The notes under the pieces were generated by a model. That model searched no databases. It saw only the letters and a program-made list of their open reading frames with translations, and had not been told where the DNA came from. This document shows positions 8,501 through 14,792 of a stretch of DNA of 14,792 nt, one piece after another (position 1 is the stretch's first letter; each line of letters opens with the position of its first letter). The stretch covers positions 1 to 14,792 of the forward strand of contig CAIZDF010000228.1 in assembly GCA_903931645.1 (NCBI GenBank), read 5' to 3'. This DNA is from an uncultured Tolumonas sp. (GTDB lineage Bacteria > Pseudomonadota > Gammaproteobacteria > Enterobacterales > Aeromonadaceae). The position numbers and the translations under genes were made by a program.

Positions 8501-8967
8501 GCTGGCTGGTGGCGATCTGGCTGGAACATCTTGCTTTATCGGCAGCAGGAAAACTGAGCAAACCAACACAGTTGCTGGCCTTGGACAACGGCAACTTAGG
8601 TGAATGGACACTTGAGGTGCTGAGTGTCGATGATGCACGAGCACAGCTGCAATTGTGGTGGGCGGCGTTTCTGGCTGGCATGCAGCGCCCGCTCTGTTTA
8701 CCGATGAACACGGCGTGGGTGTGGCTGGAAAAAGCCCTGACCGAAAGTGGCGATCTGGGCGATGCAGCGCAGCAGTTACAGGCCCGTGAGTCGGCGCAGA
8801 AAACCTATATGGGTGATGGTTCGTTTGTGATTGGTGAAGTGCAAGACACCTATTTAGCGCGCTGTTTCCCTGAACTCACCGATGATCATTGGCCGGATAT
8901 ACAAGCTTGGGCGGTGCAATTATTGCTGCCATTACGCCAGCATTTGCAGGAGGAAGAACATGAGTAA
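5563..8967 (+). CDS. recC: Exodeoxyribonuclease V gamma subunit RecC
   Basis: RecC of 1134 residues (E. coli about 1122). In RecBCD it splits the duplex, channels the two strands to RecB and RecD, and reads the Chi sequence in single-stranded DNA. It has a dead helicase-like fold and a dead nuclease-like C-terminal domain, so no Walker motif is expected or seen. The N-terminus (FRVYHSNQLDVL, ILVQSPGMAQWL, FPLPSSFIWQMF) and later blocks (ADLFDQYLVYRPDW, VMVADINRYGP, PFKVVCLLGMNDG, DRYLFLEAML) match E. coli RecC along its length. Residues I recall as Chi-contacting in E. coli keep identity at Gln38, Gln44, Leu64, Trp70 and in the DLFDQ segment, but position 40 is Pro instead of Thr. The start at 5563 has AGGT seven bases upstream. 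The end overlaps recB by 8 nt, so translation is probably coupled. Confidence 0.97.
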   Translation: MFRVYHSNQLDVLKSLLAHLIQLSPLQPALAAETILVQSPGMAQWLKQALAQDLGVAANIVFPLPSSFIWQMFHQVLPEVPKENPYTKPGMLWRLMQLLPQCMDEDLFAPLAGYLAQDDDGRRCYQLCQRIADLFDQYLVYRPDWIVDWEQDGTLGAEAQPWQPVLWRKLVALTEQQASHLHRVNLFSSFINTLKAGKPKAVLPQRLFVFGISSLPPHYLEALMALGEHCEVHLLLTNPCRYYWGDLQEENQLNRRVLNNLLAQRRERWQQAELQQPLLPETELARLFSDDGEQQGNPLLVSLGKQGRDYLALLAEISAAEIDAFAEINSDSLLHLVQQDLLELQDGTRIKPKRNVTLDDRSLVLHGCHSPLREVEVLHDQLLQRFGADSNLTPKDVVVMVADINRYGPYIQAVFGSAAGERYIPFSISDRSATQENPLLQSFLILLSLPSLRCTATELLELLAVPALLKRFGLAESDLTTLRRWALESGVRWGLAPADGERFELPPRARHTWLFGLERMLLGFASGNETLFADVAPYTAIEGQNAVKLGQLARFISQVLALRDELETARPITEWQNLVDRLLLDFYLPEEQLDEEDATALSLIRSTVQSWQQRLSQMNYQAPLPLTVFHDHLQSELNAVRGGQQFLAGRVNFCTLMPMRAIPFKVVCLLGMNDGLYPRSMPPLGFDLMANQPRKGDRSRREDDRYLFLEAMLAAQEQLYISYVSHSATDNRHLMPSVLVTELQEYCQRAFCLATASDGNEAEQEERLLAHLLTEHPLVPYDARYFAPDAQVAGARLFSYAADWLPALSPTGNAGFFDGELPLPDELNITKQKPEIELADWLRFFRNPVAGFFRRRLRVQFVEREAALEDSEPFWLDKLQQYQLRERLLRYQRLGVAEAVWQPRLLAEGQLPDGEFGKLALQGDANNLTPLVMAMQTWPLAQAQRETFHLDFNNWQLLGSVGDVYNGQLVRHRVSKLKASWLVAIWLEHLALSAAGKLSKPTQLLALDNGNLGEWTLEVLSVDDARAQLQLWWAAFLAGMQRPLCLPMNTAWVWLEKALTESGDLGDAAQQLQARESAQKTYMGDGSFVIGEVQDTYLARCFPELTDDHWPDIQAWAVQLLLPLRQHLQEEEHE
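8948..8953 (+). promoter_or_regulatory. Shine-Dalgarno sequence that fixes the recB start
   Basis: AGGAGG lies inside the last codons of recC, six bases before the ATG at 8960. It is the strongest ribosome site in the operon. It decides for 8960 over the in-frame upstream ATG at 8882, which would extend recB 26 residues into recC without any ribosome site and without family similarity. Confidence 0.85.
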
Positions 8968-11900
8968 GCCACTGGATATTCTCAGTTTTCCGCTCAGTGG
9001 ATTACGCCTGATCGAGGCCAGTGCGGGTACCGGTAAAACTTATACCATTGCTGGGTTGTATCTGCGGTTATTGCTGGGGCATGGCGCGGCTGAGGCAGGG
9101 TTTGGCACGCCGCTGCTGGTTGATCGCATTCTGGTGGTGACCTTCACCGAAGCGGCAACCGCAGAGTTGCGTGAGCGTATCTTAAAAGCGATCCGTGACA
9201 CGCGACGGGCAATTGAGGCGGGCTTTAGCAAAGACCCGCTGATCCAACGCTTGCTGGATGAATGCCCGAACAAAGCGTTGGCGTTACGCCAGTTGCTGAC
9301 TGCTGAGCGGCAGATGGATGAAGCGGCGATCTACACCATTCATGGTTTTTGCCAGCGTATGCTGACGCAAAACGCCTTTGAGTCGGGCAGTCTGTTCGAT
9401 AATGAATTTTTAACTGAAGAGCAGAATCTGCGTGCTTCAGCGGTGGCTGATTTTTGGCGACACATCACTTATCAAGCCGATGCCTTGCTGGCGCAAGCGC
9501 TGCTCGATCACTGGAAAGGGCCGGATGCCTTGTTGCGCGAGATCAGCCCGCATCTGGCGTTGGCGGGGTTGCAATGTCAGCCGCGCACCAGTGAGACGCT
9601 GGCCGAGCGCCATCAGACGATCATCGGTCGGTTAAATGGTTTACGAGAAGCATGGCTCGCAGCAGTGGGTAGCCTTGAAGCGGTGATCACGGCATCGGGG
9701 GTCAGTAAACAAAGTTATTCGAAAAAGAATCTGCCGAACTGGCTGAATAAAGTCAGTGAGTGGGTAAATGCACCGCTTAGAGGTTATCAGCTACCTAAGG
9801 CGCTGGAAAACTTTTCCGCGTCGGTGTTGGCAGCAAAAACCAAAACCGGTGTCGTGCCAACGCACCCGTTGTTTGACCAGATAGAAACGCTGTTGGCACA
9901 ACCGAACGATATCGATGATGTGGTGATTGCCGATGCGCTGACGCAAGTGCGCGCGCGCTTACAGCAACAAAAGCAACGGCAGCAACAACTGTCGTTCGAT
10001 GATCTGCTGGCCAATCTGGCGCGGGCATTAAGCTCAGAGCGCGGCAATGTGCTGGCGGAACGCATTCGCGAGCAATATCCGGTCGCCATGATTGACGAGT
10101 TTCAGGATACTGACCCGCTGCAGTATCAGATCTTTTCGACGCTCTATGCACAAAATCCGGAATGCGGGTTTTACATGATCGGCGATCCGAAACAGGCGAT
10201 TTATGCGTTCCGTGGTGCCGATATTTTTACCTATATTGCCGCGAAACAGCAGGTTGCTGCCCATTACACGCTGCAAACCAACTACCGTTCCACCGATGAA
10301 TTAGTGCGGGCGGTCAACGCCTTGTTTGCCAACTCCCACGCACCGTTTATTTATCAAGACAGTATTCCGTTTGAAGCGGTTAACGCAAAAGGTAAAGACG
10401 CGGGCTTTGTGTTGGACGGGCAGCCGCAAACTGCGTTGCAGTGCTGCTTCCCATTAGAGGAGGACGTCAGTGGTGCGGCCTATCAGCAACGCATGGCGCG
10501 GGCGGCTGCCGCGCAAATTCATACCTGGTTGACGGCGGCACAAAAGCAGCAGGCCACGCTGGATGATAAGGCATTACGACCGAATGATATTGCGGTGCTG
10601 GTGCGCAGCGGGCGCGAAGCCGCAGTGATGCAGCAAGCACTGCACGAGTGCGGCATTGCCAGCGTCTATCTTTCCAACCGGGAGTCGGTGTTCGCACAAC
10701 CGGTAGCGCACGATGTGGCGCGTTTGCTGGAAGCTTGCCTCAACCCGCAAGATGAGATGTTGATCCGAGCTGCGATGGCGACCGGCCTGCAAGGCTGGAC
10801 GGTGACGCAACTGGCCAACCTGAATGACGATGAAACCTTGTGGGAGCAGACCGTCGAGCGCATCCGGCAGGCCGGCGAGTTATGGCGACAACGGGGCATT
10901 TTGCCGATGCTACGCCAGTGGTTGTTCTGGTATCAGATCCCTGAACGTTTGTTAGGTGAAGTGAATGGCGAGCGCCAACTGACCGATGTACTGCATTTGG
11001 GCGAACTGCTGCAAACCGCCTCCAGTACGCTAAACGGTGAACATGCATTACTGCGCTGGTTACTGGAGCGTTGCCAGCAACCAAATGGCGATGCGGACGA
11101 GCAACAACTGCGGCTCGATTCCGAGCGTCAGCGCGTGCAGATCGTCACCATCCATAAATCAAAAGGGCTGCAATATGGTTTGGTGTTGCTGCCGTTTATC
11201 TGTGCTTATCGAGGAAATGACACACCGCGTTATCACACTGATAACGGCGTGCGACTTGATCTGACCGGTTCGGATGAGGCGTGGGAGCAAGCTGCCGAAG
11301 ATCGTTTGGCGGAAGATCTGCGGCTGCTGTATGTGGCCTTAACTCGCGGTGTGTTTGTCACTTGGCTGGGGCTGGCTGATCTGAAAGCCAACAGCAAAAC
11401 CAAGGCGAAAGACGATCGTCCGGCGGCGCTGGATTATTTGCTGAAAAACGACAGCGATACGGCGCTAACCCAGCGAGTTCGCCAGTGGCTGCGTACACAG
11501 AATAATCATGATTTAGCGGCAGAAGTGGCGGAGATCGCTTTTCCAACCAACCCGTATCAGGAGGCGAAAACCCAATTACCCGCCGCTCAAGCACGGCAGT
11601 TTAGCGGGCAGGTGGAGCGCACCTGGCGGGTGACCTCTTATTCGGCACTCACGGTCAGCCATGGTTCTGCGACACCCAAACCGGCTGCGCCGTTGGTGAT
11701 GAGCGAAATCGAACCGTCTGCGCCACGTTTTGATGTGTTCAGTTTTCCGCGTGGTGCGCATGCCGGTACGTTCCTGCATAGCTTATTGGAAGATCTCGAT
11801 TTTGGTGCTGATGAGGCCAGTCGTCAGCAGTGGATTGTGCAACATCTGCAAGGTGTGCAACTGAGCCACGATTGGCAGCCGGAGCCTTGGTTGCCGTTGC

Positions 11901-12478
11901 TGGAACAGTGGCTGGAACAGATCTTAACCAGTGAGTTGTTCCCTGGTTTGTCGCTGGCGCAATTAACCCCTGAGCATTGCTTAAGTGAGATGGAGTTTTT
12001 GCTACCGCTGTCCGCACTGTCCGCTCACCATCTCAATCGTTGTCTGGCCGCGGGTGATCCGCTTTCCGCCCAAGCACCGGCACTGGCATTTAATGAGGTG
12101 CAGGGCATGCTGAAAGGTTTTATCGACTTAGTGTTTGAGCATCAGGGTCGTTTTTACGTGGTCGATTATAAATCGAATTATCTCGGCGATAATGCGGCGG
12201 CCTATCAGCAAGCAGCGATGGCGCAAGCCATGATTGAGCATCGTTACGATGTGCAATATCAGCTTTATACGTTGGCGTTACACCGATATCTGCGTTGCCG
12301 TTTGCCCGATTACGATTATGACCAGCATATCGGTGGTGTCTGTTATTTGTTTTTGCGCGGCATGAACGGTGAGGCGGGCAGTGGTGTGTATGCCACCAAA
12401 CCGGATAAAACACATATCGACGCGTTAGATGCCTTATTTGCCGGCGAAGCGGCCGTAACCAGCGGGGAAACTATGTAA
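8960..12478 (+). CDS. recB: Exodeoxyribonuclease V beta subunit RecB (helicase-nuclease)
   Basis: RecB of 1172 residues (E. coli about 1180): a 3'-5' SF1A helicase with a C-terminal nuclease that also loads RecA after Chi. Helicase motifs in order: Walker A EASAGTGKT with Lys26; motif II DEFQDTD beginning at Asp379; motif III GDPKQAIYAFRGAD; motif IV NYRSTDEL; motif V TIHKSKGLQ; motif VI LLYVALTRG. The nuclease domain keeps the FLHSLLE histidine and the metal ligands Asp1056 (GFIDLV) and Asp1069 with Lys1071 (VVDYKSN). These equal E. coli Asp1067, Asp1080 and Lys1082 with a constant offset of 11, so both activities should be intact. The start at 8960 overlaps the recC end by 8 nt, and the TAA overlaps the recD ATG by one base. 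No ptrA gene lies between recC and recB. Confidence 0.97.
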   Translation: MSKPLDILSFPLSGLRLIEASAGTGKTYTIAGLYLRLLLGHGAAEAGFGTPLLVDRILVVTFTEAATAELRERILKAIRDTRRAIEAGFSKDPLIQRLLDECPNKALALRQLLTAERQMDEAAIYTIHGFCQRMLTQNAFESGSLFDNEFLTEEQNLRASAVADFWRHITYQADALLAQALLDHWKGPDALLREISPHLALAGLQCQPRTSETLAERHQTIIGRLNGLREAWLAAVGSLEAVITASGVSKQSYSKKNLPNWLNKVSEWVNAPLRGYQLPKALENFSASVLAAKTKTGVVPTHPLFDQIETLLAQPNDIDDVVIADALTQVRARLQQQKQRQQQLSFDDLLANLARALSSERGNVLAERIREQYPVAMIDEFQDTDPLQYQIFSTLYAQNPECGFYMIGDPKQAIYAFRGADIFTYIAAKQQVAAHYTLQTNYRSTDELVRAVNALFANSHAPFIYQDSIPFEAVNAKGKDAGFVLDGQPQTALQCCFPLEEDVSGAAYQQRMARAAAAQIHTWLTAAQKQQATLDDKALRPNDIAVLVRSGREAAVMQQALHECGIASVYLSNRESVFAQPVAHDVARLLEACLNPQDEMLIRAAMATGLQGWTVTQLANLNDDETLWEQTVERIRQAGELWRQRGILPMLRQWLFWYQIPERLLGEVNGERQLTDVLHLGELLQTASSTLNGEHALLRWLLERCQQPNGDADEQQLRLDSERQRVQIVTIHKSKGLQYGLVLLPFICAYRGNDTPRYHTDNGVRLDLTGSDEAWEQAAEDRLAEDLRLLYVALTRGVFVTWLGLADLKANSKTKAKDDRPAALDYLLKNDSDTALTQRVRQWLRTQNNHDLAAEVAEIAFPTNPYQEAKTQLPAAQARQFSGQVERTWRVTSYSALTVSHGSATPKPAAPLVMSEIEPSAPRFDVFSFPRGAHAGTFLHSLLEDLDFGADEASRQQWIVQHLQGVQLSHDWQPEPWLPLLEQWLEQILTSELFPGLSLAQLTPEHCLSEMEFLLPLSALSAHHLNRCLAAGDPLSAQAPALAFNEVQGMLKGFIDLVFEHQGRFYVVDYKSNYLGDNAAAYQQAAMAQAMIEHRYDVQYQLYTLALHRYLRCRLPDYDYDQHIGGVCYLFLRGMNGEAGSGVYATKPDKTHIDALDALFAGEAAVTSGETM

Positions 12479-14367
12479 TGACCGCCCACTCTTCTGCATT
12501 AACCCCGTTGTGGCAAACGTTATTAGACGCCCGACTATTGCGCGATCTGGATGTGCAGCTCGCCGAGTTATTAGCGCGCTGGGATGCGGATGACAGCATC
12601 CAGCTGGCGGTGGCGATGACCAGCCAAGAGCTGGGGCGTGGCCATGTCTGTTTTGATCTCACGACTTGGCCGGAACGGTTGGCGCAGTGGCAGACTCAGT
12701 TTGCCGACAATGTATTTGATTGGCCGACAACAACAGTTGCAGCACTGATGGAACAGTTGCAACACAGCCCGCTGGTACGCGTGATCACCGATCCGGCGCA
12801 AATCGATGAACAAGTCCAACCGCTGACGCTGTTTAGCCATCGTCTTTATCTCAGTCGTTATTTTCGTTTCGAACAGCAGGTGGCGTGCTGGTTACAACAA
12901 GCCAGTTTGCCAGTAACAACGAATGCTGATAGACCCGAATTAGCCCAGCAGTTGCGACAACTGTTTACGCCACAGTCGGAAGTTGATTGGCAAGCGGTCG
13001 CTGTGGCTACTGCCTGTGACGGGCGCTTTACGCTGATCTCCGGTGGCCCCGGCACGGGTAAAACCACTACCGTCACGAAACTGCTGGCACTGCTGGTGGC
13101 GCAAAGCGAACAGCCGTTGTTGATCCGGTTGGCAGCGCCGACCGGTAAAGCGGCGGCACGGCTGACGGAATCGATCGCCAAAGCAAAAAACGAATTAGCG
13201 GGGCAGGTGAATGCGGCGTGGCTGGCCGGTATTCCCACGCAAGCCAGCACCTTGCACCGTTTGCTCGGGGTGATCCCCGGTTTACCGGAGTTTCGTCATC
13301 ACGGGCAAAATCCGTTGCCGCTTGAAGTGCTGGTGGTCGATGAAGCCTCGATGATCGATTTACCGATGATGGCGCGTTTGCTAGCAGCCTTACCGCCGCA
13401 GGCACGCCTGATTTTACTCGGTGATAAAGATCAGCTGGCGTCGGTGGAGGCCGGTGCGGTGCTCGGCGATATCTGCCAGTTTGTCGCGCAGGGGTTAAGT
13501 GCGCATCAAGCGCAGCAACTGCAACAACGCACCGGTTACGAGCTGCAAAATTATGTGCAACCCGCGGGGCACCCTCTGCGCGACCGGCTTTGTTTGCTGC
13601 GTAAAAGCTATCGGTTTGCGGCCGATTCCGGCATCGGCAAACTGGCGGAAGCGGTGAACAATGGGGACGTGAAAGCGGCGCATGCCGTGTGGGCACAAGA
13701 CTATCGCGATATCCGCCTGCACAGTGACGAACAACGGCTCGAGATGGCCATCAGCGTCGCTGCCAAAGGTTATCACGCCTATTTGGCTCTGCTTGCTGCG
13801 CCTGTTACATCTGATAATGCGATTGATCTCTTGAAGACGTTTAATCAAATCCGGCTGTTGTGCGCGTTACACGACGGGCCGTGGGGCATTAATGGCATGA
13901 ATCAAGCCATCGGCCAGCGTCTGCAAGCGCAGGGTAAATTACAGATGAGCGGCGAGTGGTTTGCTGGCCGCCCTGTGATGATCACCGAAAATGACTATGG
14001 ACTGGGCCTGTATAACGGCGATATTGGGATTGCTGCCAGCGATGGCGAACGGCTGCGGGTCTGGTGTGTGTTGCCCGATGGCAAAGCGCACGGTTTTCTG
14101 CCCAGTCGTTTGCCGGCTCACGACACGGCGTGGGCGATGACAGTGCACAAATCGCAAGGTTCGGAGTTTACCCATACCCTGCTGTTGTTGCCGCCCGAAG
14201 TGAACCCGCTGCTGACGCGCGAATTGCTCTACACTGGCATCACCCGCGCGCGTGAACAACTGGATCTGTTTGCCACACCCGAGGTGCTGGCCTTGATGGT
14301 GCGTAAACAGACCGAGCGTTACAGTGGTTTAGGTGCCATGCTGCAAACCATGTCGGCGGCAGAATAA
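12478..14367 (+). CDS. recD: Exodeoxyribonuclease V alpha subunit RecD (5'-3' helicase)
   Basis: RecD of 629 residues (E. coli 608), the fast 5'-3' SF1B motor of RecBCD, which also keeps its nuclease active until Chi is read. The N-terminal domain (about 1-150) contacts RecC. Walker A is GGPGTGKT with Lys195. Walker B is VVDEASMID with Asp288-Glu289. Further motifs are GDKDQLASVEAGAVLGDI, KSYRF, the VHKSQGSEF motif and the C-terminal YTGITRAREQL. All are those of an active RecD of the short proteobacterial type, not RecD2. The ATG shares its A with the recB stop (TAATG), and a GGGGA at 12464-12468 lies nine bases upstream, so translation is coupled to recB. No intrinsic terminator follows; the next gene is metF, 165 bp downstream. 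Confidence 0.97.
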   Translation: MTAHSSALTPLWQTLLDARLLRDLDVQLAELLARWDADDSIQLAVAMTSQELGRGHVCFDLTTWPERLAQWQTQFADNVFDWPTTTVAALMEQLQHSPLVRVITDPAQIDEQVQPLTLFSHRLYLSRYFRFEQQVACWLQQASLPVTTNADRPELAQQLRQLFTPQSEVDWQAVAVATACDGRFTLISGGPGTGKTTTVTKLLALLVAQSEQPLLIRLAAPTGKAAARLTESIAKAKNELAGQVNAAWLAGIPTQASTLHRLLGVIPGLPEFRHHGQNPLPLEVLVVDEASMIDLPMMARLLAALPPQARLILLGDKDQLASVEAGAVLGDICQFVAQGLSAHQAQQLQQRTGYELQNYVQPAGHPLRDRLCLLRKSYRFAADSGIGKLAEAVNNGDVKAAHAVWAQDYRDIRLHSDEQRLEMAISVAAKGYHAYLALLAAPVTSDNAIDLLKTFNQIRLLCALHDGPWGINGMNQAIGQRLQAQGKLQMSGEWFAGRPVMITENDYGLGLYNGDIGIAASDGERLRVWCVLPDGKAHGFLPSRLPAHDTAWAMTVHKSQGSEFTHTLLLLPPEVNPLLTRELLYTGITRAREQLDLFATPEVLALMVRKQTERYSGLGAMLQTMSAAE

Positions 14368-14377
14368 CGACGGAAAA

Positions 14378-14418
14378 CAGAATGTCAGATATGCTTAATG
14401 TGAGATGTTGACATTCTG
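14378..14418. repeat. Perfect 10-bp inverted repeat between recD and metF
   Basis: CAGAATGTCA (14378-14387) is the exact inverse of TGACATTCTG (14409-14418), with 21 bases between. The right arm covers most of the metF -35 element. If transcribed from recD it would form a hairpin, but it is only moderately GC-rich and has no T-run, so it is not a standard terminator. Read in 8-bp steps from 14379, several units are weakly met-box-like; the best is AGATGTTG at 14403, five of eight. Confidence 0.5.
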
Positions 14419-14435
14419 AACAGTTCAAATAAGAT
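14408..14435 (+). promoter_or_regulatory. Predicted metF promoter
   Basis: A consensus -35 TTGACA (14408-14413) and a -10 TAAGAT (14430-14435, four of six) are separated by 16 bp. Transcription would begin near 14442, inside the met-box array. MetJ bound there would block RNA polymerase. The leader would be about 90 nt. Confidence 0.55.
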
Positions 14436-14463
14436 GTATAGACATTTAGACGTCCAAACATCT
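14432..14463 (+). promoter_or_regulatory. MetJ operator: four tandem met boxes
   Basis: Four contiguous 8-bp units start at 14432, 14440, 14448 and 14456. They match the met-box consensus AGACGTCT at six, six, seven and six of eight positions; the third is AGACGTCC. MetJ with S-adenosylmethionine binds such arrays cooperatively, one dimer per box. The array overlaps the predicted -10 element and start site of metF, so methionine repression is expected. It also implies a metJ gene elsewhere in this genome. Confidence 0.85.
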
Positions 14464-14482
14464 GTTTTGTTTGGTCGATGCA

Positions 14483-14792
<310 letters not shown>

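Noticed and set aside
8882..8959. 26-residue upstream extension of recB
   Set aside because: No ribosome site at 8882, the extra residues are recC read out of frame, and RecB proteins start near the ILSFPLSG segment; AGGAGG supports 8960.
13073..13696. 207-codon minus-strand frame inside recD
   Set aside because: Long only because of recD codon usage; the residues are rich in Arg, Pro and His with no domain, and it is antisense to conserved helicase motifs.
14378..14418. Inverted repeat as a Rho-independent terminator of recD
   Set aside because: The 21-base loop, moderate GC and absence of a T-tract do not fit an intrinsic terminator.

Overview
The window looks like chromosomal housekeeping DNA from a gammaproteobacterium. 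The evidence is a recC-recB-recD cluster, a metF gene with a MetJ operator, a Braun-type lipoprotein and an ErfK-type L,D-transpeptidase, all close to their enterobacterial relatives. Two points suggest a non-enteric lineage, possibly Aeromonadales such as Tolumonas or Aeromonas: ptrA is absent between recC and recB, and recD is followed directly by metF. That placement is an inference from memory of gene orders, not a database result. I see no phage, insertion sequence, CRISPR array, tRNA or rRNA.

Layout. 1-879 (minus) is the N-terminal 293 codons of a CUT2-family sugar ABC transporter ATPase that runs off the left edge. 880-1037 is a divergent control region with a 7-bp-arm interrupted palindrome and a promoter for the next gene. 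1038-3668 (plus) encodes an 876-residue membrane hybrid histidine kinase resembling TorS but ending at its receiver domain. 3870-4118 (plus) is lpp, with its own terminator. 4325-5257 (minus) is an ErfK/LdtA-like L,D-transpeptidase, convergent with lpp and with its own terminator. 5258-5562 is a non-coding divergent region. 5563-14367 (plus) is recC-recB-recD, joined by an 8-nt and a 1-nt overlap. 14368-14532 holds the metF promoter, four tandem met boxes and a 10-bp perfect inverted repeat. 14533-14792 (plus) is the start of metF.

How the genes work together. Lpp ties the outer membrane to peptidoglycan through its C-terminal lysine, and the neighbouring L,D-transpeptidase belongs to the group that makes this bond, so substrate and enzyme sit side by side. 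RecB, RecC and RecD form the RecBCD helicase-nuclease that processes double-strand ends and responds to Chi. All catalytic motifs I checked are intact. The kinase and the divergent sugar transporter probably share a control region. Because TorS senses through TorT, a relative of ribose-binding protein, this kinase may sense through the transporter's binding protein, which would lie outside the window.

I did not find a clearly new biological system. The most interesting points are the orphan hybrid kinase next to the sugar importer, the palindrome between them, an Lpp that appears one heptad longer in its coiled coil, and the double-element region ahead of metF.
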